A model generated the notes under the pieces. It was not told the origin of the DNA. It was given only the letters and a program-made list of their open reading frames with translations, and did not search any database. The position numbers and the translations under genes were made by a program. A stretch of DNA of 64,000 nucleotides from Vagococcus luciliae. GTDB lineage: Bacteria; Bacillota; Bacilli; Lactobacillales; Vagococcaceae. Of the stretch, positions 9,936-17,576 are shown piece by piece (position 1 is the first letter of the stretch; every line of letters starts with the position of its first letter). The DNA lies in assembly GCF_024637875.1 (NCBI RefSeq), contig NZ_CP102451.1, forward strand, positions 248,001-312,000, read 5' to 3'.

Positions 9936-11099
9936 CTACTCGATTTTTTTATACGTTGTTTCTCCCATTTTCATCGTTTGATCATCAATTAATTCTAACG
10001 TCATTGTTTTATCCACCAAAACAATAGTAAGCATATCGCCATCAAGTGTTACCTCTTCCACCTGTTTTTTCTCGATTGGTTCACCTGGTCCTCTAAAGAT
10101 CTCCACTTCACTATCTGAAATGATCGTGAAGAAACTATCTCCTGGTACAACTCCCCACTTACCTACCATCTCTTGTAACTTTTCTTTTCCTTTATTGGCT
10201 GAGGTTTTAACTACTTCCCCCGCCGCAATATCTGTGTCTAGTATTTGATCCCAATTTGTATCACGACTTAAATTTCTAGGTTGACCATTTCTTGGCATAT
10301 CATTATACATATTGCCATCATAGTCAATCGCGATTGTTGTGCCAGGGGCTTTTTCATAACCTGGTACATAAATATTAACACTGTAACGATAATCGCCATT
10401 TGTTTTTTCATCTGATAGCACACGGTATGAATACCCATTTGCTTTTGATTGATACATATGAGCTAACACCCATTCTCCAAAGGCATCTACTGTTTTAAAC
10501 AAAGCTCTAGTATCTTTGGTAAGATGCATCTCTTTTTTTGCTTCATCAAACGTTTTAACCGCTGTTTTATCCTCTGATAATATACCATATGTATCATCAC
10601 TAACTGATTTATTTTTAACCTCATCTTTTTTTAACCCATATGTTAATAAGATTGATCCGTCATCTTCTAAATATAATCTTTCAAAATCTGATTTAGTACT
10701 ATTTTCATCTAGTGCTAAATACTTTGAAGGATTAGTTGGCAACACAGTATAGGTTTTATTAGTAGATGGTCTTAAAATAATTTCATCATTGTGAATAATA
10801 TATTCTCCTTCAGTATACGTTACACTTTTTTCTCCAACCACACTATAGTCACTAACTTCTTTGTATTTATTTCCCTTAAGAAACGTAAAAGATAGAGTAT
10901 GTTTTCCCATTTTCCCCTGAAAATTTTTTCCCACAATTGATGCTTGTTTGTTCTCTGCAGAGTTTGTTGTCTTTATCTCTTTTGTCACTGCGCTTGTTGA
11001 CTCTATAGTTGAATTTATAGCATCCTGTTCTTTATTTGTACATCCAGATAAAAATAACCCCATACAACAAAGCAATACCCATAAAACACGATAAATCAT
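9936..11099 (-). CDS. Lipoprotein of unknown function
   Basis: A 387-residue exported lipoprotein. Residues 1-20 are a signal peptide ending in the lipobox LSGC, with Cys20 as the predicted lipidation site, followed by a Ser/Thr linker. The mature part seems to hold two beta-rich modules. Residues about 57-115 (FQGKMGKHTLSFTF then YTEGEYII) resemble small lipocalin-like folds found in lactic-acid-bacterial lipoproteins, and a related-looking stretch at about 310-385 begins MVGKWGVVPGD and ends MKMGETTYKKIE. Between them, residues about 200-290 contain the secreted-type segment YRYSVNIYVPGYEKAPG. I cannot name a family or substrate. The gene stands alone with its own terminator. Confidence 0.7.
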   Translation of the reverse strand: MIYRVLWVLLCCMGLFLSGCTNKEQDAINSTIESTSAVTKEIKTTNSAENKQASIVGKNFQGKMGKHTLSFTFLKGNKYKEVSDYSVVGEKSVTYTEGEYIIHNDEIILRPSTNKTYTVLPTNPSKYLALDENSTKSDFERLYLEDDGSILLTYGLKKDEVKNKSVSDDTYGILSEDKTAVKTFDEAKKEMHLTKDTRALFKTVDAFGEWVLAHMYQSKANGYSYRVLSDEKTNGDYRYSVNIYVPGYEKAPGTTIAIDYDGNMYNDMPRNGQPRNLSRDTNWDQILDTDIAAGEVVKTSANKGKEKLQEMVGKWGVVPGDSFFTIISDSEVEIFRGPGEPIEKKQVEEVTLDGDMLTIVLVDKTMTLELIDDQTMKMGETTYKKIE

Positions 11100-11487
11100 T
11101 TGTCTCCTCCTAATAATTTAATTTATACTTTTTTATTAAAAATAATAAAATTATTTTACCATATACTTCACTAATAATTGTACTAATTTTATAACTAATC
11201 TTGACTCACAATCGAAATAAATAGGATACTGATGGTCCAAATAATGTTAAATAAAGATTCAATACACATAATAAAACAGAACTAGGCATATTCAGTTGAC
11301 TTACTCTCTATGAACTCTTTTTGAATATCAACAAGAAAATCAATAGCACCAATAAGAACAATTACTTCTTTTAATTGTTAAATATAAGCACCTCATTCAT
11401 CTGTTATATTTATTAATTCTTGATTTCATCAATGATAAGTTCATAATTGATACACGTTTATTTGTAATGTAATCATTTTTTCTATCC
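11100..11487. other. Intergenic region with a decayed coding remnant
   Basis: About 390 bp without an intact gene. On the minus strand, a short open stretch near 11290-11390 reads LKEVIVLIGAIDFLVDIQKE, which looks like worn protein-coding sequence, but I cannot identify it. It follows the DUF1643 pseudogene in the same direction, so it may be the next gene of a lost operon. Confidence 0.3.
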
Positions 11488-11775
11488 TTATAGTTTTATT
11501 TTTTCCAATAAAGTTTCAGATAGTTTCTTTGTGGAATCAATCCCTGAGGCAAAGTTCGCGACTAAATATCCTTGATATCCCATCTCAACCACATGATTTT
11601 AAATCAACATCGTTATCAGGTCATTTTCTACCCCACCCACTGAAGCTGGCTTCAAGGTAATCACGACAACAATCGCTTGATTATCAGCTCCCCATGTTCG
11701 TTGTAATAAGTACCGGTGGTTGTGATCATCACTTAAAAAGACCTCATTTTTTATTGTATGCGTTTCTACTTTCAT
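11488..11775 (-). pseudogene. DUF1643-family gene with an internal stop codon
   Basis: Starts at ATG 11775 after a GGAGAG ribosome-binding site, 12 bp beyond the DUF960 gene. It begins MKVETHTIKNEVFLSDDHNH and continues RYLLQRTWGADNQAIVVV, the typical opening of DUF1643 proteins (small proteins common on plasmids and mobile elements of Firmicutes). A TAA at 11599-11601 breaks the frame after 58 codons. The same frame then continues NHVVEMGYQGYLVANFASGI and ends at 11488, shorter than usual for the family. CAA to TAA is a likely cause of the stop. The function of the family is unknown. Confidence 0.65.
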
Positions 11776-11787
11776 CTTATTCTCTCC

Positions 11788-12108
11788 TTAATATTCCTCT
11801 GGTAGTAACATGGTTTGTGCTTGTCCATCATCAATCGCCCATATTTTGTTTACGCTAAGTGAGCGGTATTCTTCAAACAAGTGAAGATGATATATCTGTT
11901 TAACCTCGGGGTTTTCTTGGCGATGAACAATCGTTAATAGCTCATGTTCAGTATCCACATTGAATTCAATGATTTGTAGGTAATCCATTGTTGGTTCATT
12001 ATCTTTTGCCTGTTGTAAGATCAATTGCCAACAAAAGTATTGAAGTTGATACGATACCGCTTCTTGAACGCCTTTTGTCACGTAATACTGATTCTCTCTA
12101 TCAAACAT
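11788..12108 (-). CDS. DUF960-family protein
   Basis: A 106-residue protein matching DUF960: MFDRENQYYVTKGVQE at the start, DYLQIIEFN in the middle, and the closing signature KIWAIDDGQAQTMLLPEEY. The family is found in staphylococci, enterococci and their mobile elements; its function is unknown. The frame is open further upstream, but that part overlaps the terminator of the aldo/keto reductase gene. ATG 12108 has AAGGAGG 8-9 nt before it, so I start there. It is followed by the broken DUF1643 gene with a 12-bp gap, a pair that was probably acquired together. Confidence 0.75.
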   Translation of the reverse strand: MFDRENQYYVTKGVQEAVSYQLQYFCWQLILQQAKDNEPTMDYLQIIEFNVDTEHELLTIVHRQENPEVKQIYHLHLFEEYRSLSVNKIWAIDDGQAQTMLLPEEY

Positions 12109-12138
12109 CTCTTTTCCTCCTTCTATTTTTGTGTACAC

Positions 12139-12169
12139 AAAAAAGCCCAACAACCTAAATAGTTGTTGG
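12139..12169 (-). terminator. Intrinsic terminator of the aldo/keto reductase gene
   Basis: Stem CCAACAAC/GTTGTTGG (12147-12154 with 12162-12169), followed on the minus strand by GCTTTTTTG. It sits about 50 bp after the reductase stop codon. Confidence 0.8.
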
Positions 12170-12221
12170 ACTCATTGTTATAATATATATTTGAAACTTA
12201 ATTTATATCAATTTATCAATC

Positions 12222-13097
12222 TTATATATTACTTTTTTCTGTATCTAACATTCGTTTCATAAACCATTCAACTTGTTGAGGATCATCGTGGTCAAAAAAA
12301 GCTGATTCTTTTTTATCTAGTTGAGCAATCTTTTTCATGTCCTCTTCTGACAATTCAAAATCAAAAATATTAAAATTTTCTGCCATGCGTTCAGGACGAA
12401 CAGATTTTGCTAAAGCAATGATATTTCTTTGCATTAACCACCGCAATACCACTTGTCCCACCGTCTTATTATACTTTTTCCCAATTTCTGCTAATTCTTG
12501 ATTTTGGAATAATTCATGTCGCCCTTCCGAAAATGGTGCCCATGCTTCTATTTGAACATCATATTTTTCATGCCATTCCTGATCTTCTATCCGTTGATTC
12601 CAAGGATTGACCTCTATTTGATTGATTTGAGGTTTTACTTCATTTAACCCAACAAACTCAATCATTTTAGATGATTTAAAATTTGATATGCCAATCGCTC
12701 TCAATTTTCCTTCTTTTTGGGCAGTCATTAAGGCTCTCCAAGCTCCATAAACATCTCCATATGGTTGATGAATAAGATATAAATCTAAATAATCTAAACC
12801 CATTATGGAAAGTGAATGCTCTATGGTCTTCATTGCTTTTTCTTCCGGTGTTTGTAAAATAAACAATTTTGATGTGATAAATAGTTCCTTACGAGTAACG
12901 ATACCTTCTTCAATCGCTCGTTTAACCCCTTGCCCTGTTTCTTTTTCATTTCCATAAATAGCAGCAGTATCAATTAACCTATATCCAACTTTTATGGCTT
13001 GATACACAGCCTCAGCTGTTTCTTCTAATGGTATTTGATAAACACCAAACCCAAGTTGTGGCATTTCGACTCCATTATTTAATTTAATTATATTCAT
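12222..13097 (-). CDS. Aldo/keto reductase
   Basis: NADPH-dependent reductase of aldehydes and ketones, 291 residues, full length for the AKR5-like bacterial group. The catalytic tetrad is visible: Asp and Tyr in IDTAAIYGNEKETG (about 43 and 48), Lys in LFITSKLFI, and His in YLIHQPYG. GISNFKSSKM and QIEVNPWNQR follow, as in this family. The last 30 residues contain the cofactor loop region with KSVRPERM. It is preceded by a MerR-family regulator gene on the same strand and by a MerR-type promoter, so it is probably induced by reactive aldehydes or similar stress. The physiological substrate is not evident. Confidence 0.9.
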   Translation of the reverse strand: MNIIKLNNGVEMPQLGFGVYQIPLEETAEAVYQAIKVGYRLIDTAAIYGNEKETGQGVKRAIEEGIVTRKELFITSKLFILQTPEEKAMKTIEHSLSIMGLDYLDLYLIHQPYGDVYGAWRALMTAQKEGKLRAIGISNFKSSKMIEFVGLNEVKPQINQIEVNPWNQRIEDQEWHEKYDVQIEAWAPFSEGRHELFQNQELAEIGKKYNKTVGQVVLRWLMQRNIIALAKSVRPERMAENFNIFDFELSEEDMKKIAQLDKKESAFFDHDDPQQVEWFMKRMLDTEKSNI

Positions 13098-13134
13098 ATA
13101 CTCGTCCTCCTAAACATTTATTAGTACACAATTA

Positions 13135-13165
13135 ATCATAAACCTTAGAGTTCACTCTATAGCAA
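13135..13165 (-). promoter_or_regulatory. MerR-type promoter and operator of the aldo/keto reductase gene
   Basis: On the minus strand, -35 TTGCTA (13165-13160) and -10 TATGAT (13140-13135) are separated by 19 bp, the long spacer that MerR regulators untwist. The spacer holds the perfect dyad TAGAGT-GA-ACTCTA followed by AGG, like the CTTAGAGT/ACTCTAAG operators of the NmlR/AdhR aldehyde-stress branch. Confidence 0.8.
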
Positions 13166-13173
13166 GTAAAAAC

Positions 13174-13593
13174 TTATTTTTTTCTTTCCCATAATTTTTC
13201 AATATTCTCATCTGTCATCTTGCCAGCTTTAAATTTAGCTAGATGATCATCATACGTATCGATTTTATAGACTAATAGTTCTCTTACTTCATTCATTTCT
13301 GCCAACTTCTTATCTAGTTCATCCAATTGATCCAGTAATAATTGTTTTTGAGCCTCATCAACATCTTGTAATCCCCTTAATTGAGATAATTGAGCAAATT
13401 CAATCATCGACTCAATCGATAGTCCTGCACGACGCAGATTTTTAGCTAAGTAAATCCAATTTAAGTCTCTTATTTGGTAATCTCTATAACCACTCTCATT
13501 CCGATTAACTGGAGGAATAACCCCCACTCGTTCGTAATAACGCAATGTATCCGTACTCAAATCAAACATTTCTGCTGCTTTTTTGATATTCAT
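13174..13593 (-). CDS. MerR-family transcriptional regulator (NmlR/AdhR-like)
   Basis: A 139-residue regulator. The N-terminal winged helix is typical: MNIKKAAEMFDLSTDTLRYY, then ERVGVIPPVNRNESGYRDY. A long dimerisation coiled coil (about 75-115, DEAQKQLLLDQLDELDKKL) follows. There is no Cys cluster for metals, so a metal sensor is unlikely. The operator sequence in its own and the reductase promoter points to the thiol/aldehyde-responsive branch. ATG 13593 has GAGGAG 8 nt upstream; the ATG two codons earlier is too close to it. It lies upstream of the aldo/keto reductase on the same strand, and each gene has its own 19-bp-spacer promoter. Confidence 0.88.
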   Translation of the reverse strand: MNIKKAAEMFDLSTDTLRYYERVGVIPPVNRNESGYRDYQIRDLNWIYLAKNLRRAGLSIESMIEFAQLSQLRGLQDVDEAQKQLLLDQLDELDKKLAEMNEVRELLVYKIDTYDDHLAKFKAGKMTDENIEKLWERKK

Positions 13594-13626
13594 ATTCATG
13601 TCTCCTCATATTATTAATATAATATG

Positions 13627-13657
13627 ATTATAAACCTTAGACCTTACTTCATAGCAA
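13627..13657 (-). promoter_or_regulatory. MerR-type promoter of the regulator gene itself
   Basis: On the minus strand, -35 TTGCTA (13657-13652), a 19-bp spacer and -10 TATAAT (13632-13627). The spacer ends in TCTAAGGTT exactly as in the reductase promoter, but its dyad is weaker. This suggests autoregulation with lower affinity. Confidence 0.7.
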
Positions 13658-13695
13658 TCCATTATTTTTAGTTTAGTAAAATTAAAATAACCGCA

Positions 13696-14175
13696 TCATT
13701 TGTGATACGGTTCTCCATTATTAATCCTGAAAGTTCGATAAATTTGTTCTGTTAAAACCAATTTCATTAATTGATGTGGATAAGTCAGTCGACCAAATGA
13801 TAATTTTTCATCACTTCTCTTTAACACATCTGTGGATAACCCAAGTGATCCTCCTATAATAAACACAAACTGACTTTTCCCACGTGTGGTCAATTTGTCT
13901 AATTTACAAGCAAATTCTTCTGAAGATAATTGCATGCCTTCAATAGCTAAAGCAAAGACGTAATCTTGGTCACTCACCTTACTTAAAATGCGTTGTCCTT
14001 CTTTGTCCTTAACTTGCTCCATCTCTATCTGGCTTAGGTTTTCTGGCGCTTTTTCATCGGACACCTCTATCATCTCTAATTTGCAATATCGACTCAAGCG
14101 TTTACTATACTCATCTATCCCCTGTCTCAAATATTTCTCTTTTAATTTGCCTACCGTAATGATTTTTATTTTCAC
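13696..14175 (-). CDS. rlmH: 23S rRNA (pseudouridine1915-N3)-methyltransferase RlmH
   Basis: SPOUT-class methyltransferase that methylates pseudouridine 1915 of 23S rRNA in assembled ribosomes; it is the orfX homologue of staphylococci. The 159 residues are full length: [15 protein letters not shown] at the start, then [29 protein letters not shown] (SAM-binding knot) and [18 protein letters not shown], ending in NNGEPYHK. The usual terminal His and Tyr are present. It sits divergently next to htrA, an arrangement common in Firmicutes near the wal locus. Confidence 0.96.
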   Translation of the reverse strand: MKIKIITVGKLKEKYLRQGIDEYSKRLSRYCKLEMIEVSDEKAPENLSQIEMEQVKDKEGQRILSKVSDQDYVFALAIEGMQLSSEEFACKLDKLTTRGKSQFVFIIGGSLGLSTDVLKRSDEKLSFGRLTYPHQLMKLVLTEQIYRTFRINNGEPYHK

Positions 14176-14214
14176 ATTTATCCATCCATTCTCTTTATTT
14201 TTATACTAAAAAAG

Positions 14215-14313
14215 TTATCCACATTTATCCACGGTTTTACTCACAATAAAAAAATTTCTATGATAAAGATTTTTCTACTTATCCACTAAACTGTGGGTAA
14301 GTTATGTTGATAA
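14215..14313. other. Cluster of DnaA-box-like sequences
   Basis: The rlmH-htrA intergenic region holds TTATCCACA (14215-14223), TTATCCACG (14225-14233), TTATCCACT (14279-14287), TTACCCACA on the other strand (14292-14300) and TTATCAACA on the other strand (14305-14313). Two more consensus TTATCCACA sites in minus orientation lie inside rlmH, at 13775-13783 and 13831-13839. The surrounding DNA is very AT-rich. Confidence 0.6.
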
Positions 14314-14485
14314 CTTTTTTATTTTCCACCTTCATACTTTTTCCTTAAATTCATTATTTCTTCATAGTTTAAAAAAATATCTTAAGTTTTTCAAGTATTG
14401 TTACAATATAACCACTAATATTAGACTAATACCACGTTCTTATCTTATAATAAGTTAAACATAAATTTAAAGGAGGATGACATCT

Positions 14486-15853
14486 ATGAGAAAAGACGTC
14501 ACACCAAACGAAGAACAAAAGCGTGAAACTATACATAAAAAAAACAATCCCACTCCATCAAAACCCTCTCTTTTTAAACGTTTTGGTATTTCATTAGCTG
14601 CTGGAGCATTAGGTGGACTACTTGTAGTAGGGGGCTATGCTTACATAAATGACCATAATGCTTCAAGTTCCAATAATGCGTCAACTACAACTGCTCCTGT
14701 TGAAAAAGGAAAAACAACTGTTAGCAATGTGAATGTCAATGTTGAATCTGAAGTAACAAAAGCAGTTGAAAAAGTTGAAGATGCTGTTGTATCCGTTACA
14801 ACTTACCAAAAAAGTAGTTCTGAATTATCCGATATAGAAAAAATATTTGGTCCTGCTTCTGGTTCACAATCATCTGAAGATGAGTTACAAGAAGCTGGCG
14901 AAGGTAGTGGTGTTATCTATAGAAAAGATAATGGAAAGGCTTATATTGTAACTAATAATCATGTTGTTTCTGGTGCTAGTGCTGTCAGTATCATGTTAAA
15001 TAGTGGTAAAAAAGCTGATGCAAAAATCGTAGGAACAGATACCTATAGTGACTTAGCTGTTCTTGAAATTTCTGATAAAGACGTTACCACTATAGCTGAA
15101 TTTGGTAATTCAAACAACATAAAAGTTGGTGAAACTGTTCTAGCAATCGGTTCTCCTCTTGGATCAACTTTTGCAAACTCTGTTTCTCAAGGGATTATCT
15201 CGGCGAAAGATCGTATGATTACAAATCAAACATCTGATGGAGCAATTATTAACAGTAAAGCAATCCAAACAGATGCAGCAATTAACCCAGGTAACTCAGG
15301 TGGTGCTTTGATCAATACTGCAGGACAAGTTATTGGGATTAATTCAAGTAAAATTGCTCAAGCAGCTTCTGGTGTTAGTGCTGAAGGGATGGGATTTGCT
15401 ATTCCAAGTAATGAAGTAGTTAACATCATTAATCAATTAGAACAAGGTAAATCTGTGGCTCGTCCTATGCTTGGTATAAAAATGGTTAATTTAAATGTAT
15501 TAAAAGCAGAAGACAAGAAAAGTGTTCTAAAATTAGATGATAAAATTACTAATGGAGTCGTGGTTGCATCTGTTGAGAAGGATACACCTGCTGCAGCGGC
15601 TGGTTTGAAACAATACGATGTCATTACTAAAATTGATGGGAAAGACATTGCAAGTACAGCTGAACTACAATCCATTCTTTATTCTAAAAATATTGGAGAT
15701 AAAATTGAGTTAACATACTACCGTGACGGGAAAGAAGCAAAAACAACGGTTAACTTGACTGAAGATTCCAGTAAATTAGAAGAACAACAAAAACAGGCTC
15801 AAAAACAACAAACAGAACGAAGTAGTAACAACTCTACTAACCCTTTTAACTAA
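14486..15853 (+). CDS. htrA: Membrane-anchored serine protease HtrA (DegP family)
   Basis: Surface quality-control protease that degrades misfolded exported proteins. Of 455 residues, about 27-50 form the membrane anchor (ISLAAGALGGLLVVGGYAY). A Ser/Thr linker follows, then the trypsin-like domain with the triad His in VTNNHVVSGA, Asp in TYSDLAVLEI and Ser in NPGNSGGALI. A single PDZ domain ends the protein (about 325-425, VVASVEKDTPAAAAGLKQYD). The tail is Gln/Ser/Asn-rich. AGGAGG at 14471-14476 fits ATG 14486 with 9-nt spacing; ATG 14477 overlaps it and is rejected. It is convergent with the walRK operon, sharing a terminator. Confidence 0.95.
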   Translation: MRKDVTPNEEQKRETIHKKNNPTPSKPSLFKRFGISLAAGALGGLLVVGGYAYINDHNASSSNNASTTTAPVEKGKTTVSNVNVNVESEVTKAVEKVEDAVVSVTTYQKSSSELSDIEKIFGPASGSQSSEDELQEAGEGSGVIYRKDNGKAYIVTNNHVVSGASAVSIMLNSGKKADAKIVGTDTYSDLAVLEISDKDVTTIAEFGNSNNIKVGETVLAIGSPLGSTFANSVSQGIISAKDRMITNQTSDGAIINSKAIQTDAAINPGNSGGALINTAGQVIGINSSKIAQAASGVSAEGMGFAIPSNEVVNIINQLEQGKSVARPMLGIKMVNLNVLKAEDKKSVLKLDDKITNGVVVASVEKDTPAAAAGLKQYDVITKIDGKDIASTAELQSILYSKNIGDKIELTYYRDGKEAKTTVNLTEDSSKLEEQQKQAQKQQTERSSNNSTNPFN

Positions 15854-15863
15854 TATAAATTAT

Positions 15864-15906
15864 AAACGCCCCAATCAGTCATTATTCATGACTGATTGGG
15901 GCGTTT
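15864..15906. terminator. Strong bidirectional terminator between htrA and yycJ
   Basis: A 19-bp perfect stem (15864-15882 with 15888-15906) containing GCCCC/GGGGC, with T-rich sequence on the htrA side and A-rich sequence on the other. It serves the convergent htrA and wal transcription units. Confidence 0.9.
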
Positions 15907-15914
15907 CTTTTTAA

Positions 15915-16718
15915 CTAAATTGCAAATAAATCACAGGCTTTATCAGGGTCAGTGTCCATAATTTTAACTTGACCACCTGCATCAATATTATGTTGTTGTA
16001 AAATACCTGTTACCGTCATGTTAGCTAGCTCTTTCATATTATTTTCTTTACTTAAATGCCCTAAATAAATATGTTTGGTTCGATCACCAATAATTTCAGT
16101 AGCAGCTAGTGCACCATCTTCATTTGATAAATGCCCTTTGTCACCTAATATACGTTGCTTAGTGTTCCATGGATAACGACCCATCCGCAACATATTAGGG
16201 TCATGATTACTCTCTAGCAAATAAGCATCAGCATTTTTTATAACACCTTTAACTTGTTCACTACAATATCCAGTATCAGTCAAGACAACAAACGATTTAT
16301 TATCCTTATAAAATCGATAAAATTGTGGCGCTATTGCATCATGGGATACACCAAAACTTTCAATATCCATATCACCGAAAGTCATAATTTTTCCCATATC
16401 AAATATATTTCGTTGTTCAACAGGAACATTCCCTATTGATTTTTCCATCGCTTGCCAAGTTAACTCATTAGCATAAATATCTAAATGATATTTCCTTGCT
16501 AAAACACCTACCCCATGAATATGATCACGATGTTCATGAGTTACCAAAATTGCATCTAAATCTTCTGGCGATCGATCAATGGATGATAATAGACTCGTAA
16601 TTTTTTTTCCACTAAGGCCAGCATCAACCAGTACTTTTCGTTTATCTGTTTCAATATATAACGAATTACCAGTACTTCCACTAGCCAGTACACTAATATT
16701 AAAACTTGTTTCTGACAC
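15915..16718 (-). CDS. yycJ: Metallo-beta-lactamase-fold hydrolase YycJ (WalJ)
   Basis: Last gene of the wal operon. The product is a zinc-dependent MBL-fold protein, probably a nuclease; homologues are linked to mismatch repair and to cell-wall and DNA coordination. The zinc-binding motif is THEHRDHIHG. FSVLASGSTGN-type residues open the protein, ESNHD carries another metal ligand, and YLGHLSKENN ends the active-site region. The frame is open to ATG 16730, but that codon abuts AGGAAGG (16731-16737). GTG 16718 gives VSETSFNISVLAS, matching where family members begin, so I prefer it with moderate certainty. The gene lies 12-25 bp after yycI. Confidence 0.88.
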   Translation of the reverse strand: MSETSFNISVLASGSTGNSLYIETDKRKVLVDAGLSGKKITSLLSSIDRSPEDLDAILVTHEHRDHIHGVGVLARKYHLDIYANELTWQAMEKSIGNVPVEQRNIFDMGKIMTFGDMDIESFGVSHDAIAPQFYRFYKDNKSFVVLTDTGYCSEQVKGVIKNADAYLLESNHDPNMLRMGRYPWNTKQRILGDKGHLSNEDGALAATEIIGDRTKHIYLGHLSKENNMKELANMTVTGILQQHNIDAGGQVKIMDTDPDKACDLFAI

Positions 16719-16742
16719 TATTAAATGCATCCTTCCTACTAG

Positions 16743-17576
16743 CTACTTATTAATAACCTCTGATACAGAAGATGAAATGACCGCATTAGTAAAGGCGTTC
16801 ACACGTTCTGTTTGTGTCACATTTTTACTACTTTCAACTGAAACAAACCACGCTGGAATATAGACATCCTTTCCTCGAACCGAAAAAATACGCGTATAAC
16901 CTAGATGTATCCATTTAATTGTATCACCAGATTGAATACGATTATTGGTATATAAACTAATAATCGCATCACGCTCAGAAATCACACTTTGTATTTCACG
17001 TAGTGGCTCAATACGACTAATGTGTGTTTGTTTATAGCTAGATATCTGATTACTTTCAAATTTATCTTGAGAAACAATCACAGATAATTGAGCTGTTTCA
17101 TCATAAAATGGAATGCCTTCATATGTTTGATTGTAAATATAATTCTTTAACGGAATGGTTTCTTCTTCGTTTAGTACATAATCTTTTCCATATAATACAT
17201 TAGATGAATTACGAATAAAATCATCAAGTGACTCAATGGCATTTGCTTTTTTTATGACGACATCAGATTGAGTCAGCATTTGACTAGTAAGTTGATTATT
17301 GTTCACTTGCCATGATTGGTCAGTCAATTTTTCACGTGCATCAGTTGCTAAGTCATCTTCTTCTGCTGAAAGATAGTACCCCTCTTTTTTCACTTTTGAC
17401 AGATCTCTAGGAATCTCAATATGATCTGCCTTTAAACGTTCTTCTAAATTTTCTGAAATACTTCCTGTTGAAATATAATCTTGAGGCTCTCTTCCTTCTT
17501 GATAGATATAGAACAAAAACATGTTCAAAAATAAAAACACGATAAAAAAGATGCCTTCCACTCGCCTAAAATCCAT
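16743..17576 (-). CDS. yycI: WalK-interacting regulator YycI (WalI)
   Basis: Membrane-anchored partner that, with YycH, modulates the WalK sensor kinase. The 277 residues start MDFRRVEGIFFIVFLFLNMF, the usual YycI opening with one membrane span at about 9-26 and the rest outside the cell. The C-terminal half has the YycI pattern (IPFYDETAQLSVIVS and YIPAWFVSV). Its ATG overlaps the yycH stop by one base (TAATG), showing translational coupling. Confidence 0.9.
   Translation of the reverse strand: MDFRRVEGIFFIVFLFLNMFLFYIYQEGREPQDYISTGSISENLEERLKADHIEIPRDLSKVKKEGYYLSAEEDDLATDAREKLTDQSWQVNNNQLTSQMLTQSDVVIKKANAIESLDDFIRNSSNVLYGKDYVLNEEETIPLKNYIYNQTYEGIPFYDETAQLSVIVSQDKFESNQISSYKQTHISRIEPLREIQSVISERDAIISLYTNNRIQSGDTIKWIHLGYTRIFSVRGKDVYIPAWFVSVESSKNVTQTERVNAFTNAVISSSVSEVINK

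Noticed and set aside
12109-12153. Upstream extension of the DUF960 gene
   Set aside because: It runs into the terminator of the preceding gene and has no ribosome-binding site; DUF960 proteins start at MFD.
14215-14313. Chromosomal origin oriC
   Set aside because: DnaA boxes cluster here, but dnaA, dnaN and other origin genes are absent from the window; reported only as a box cluster.
14400-14485. WalR box before htrA
   Set aside because: One TGTTAC hexamer exists at about 14400, but the second copy 5 bp later is not a match.
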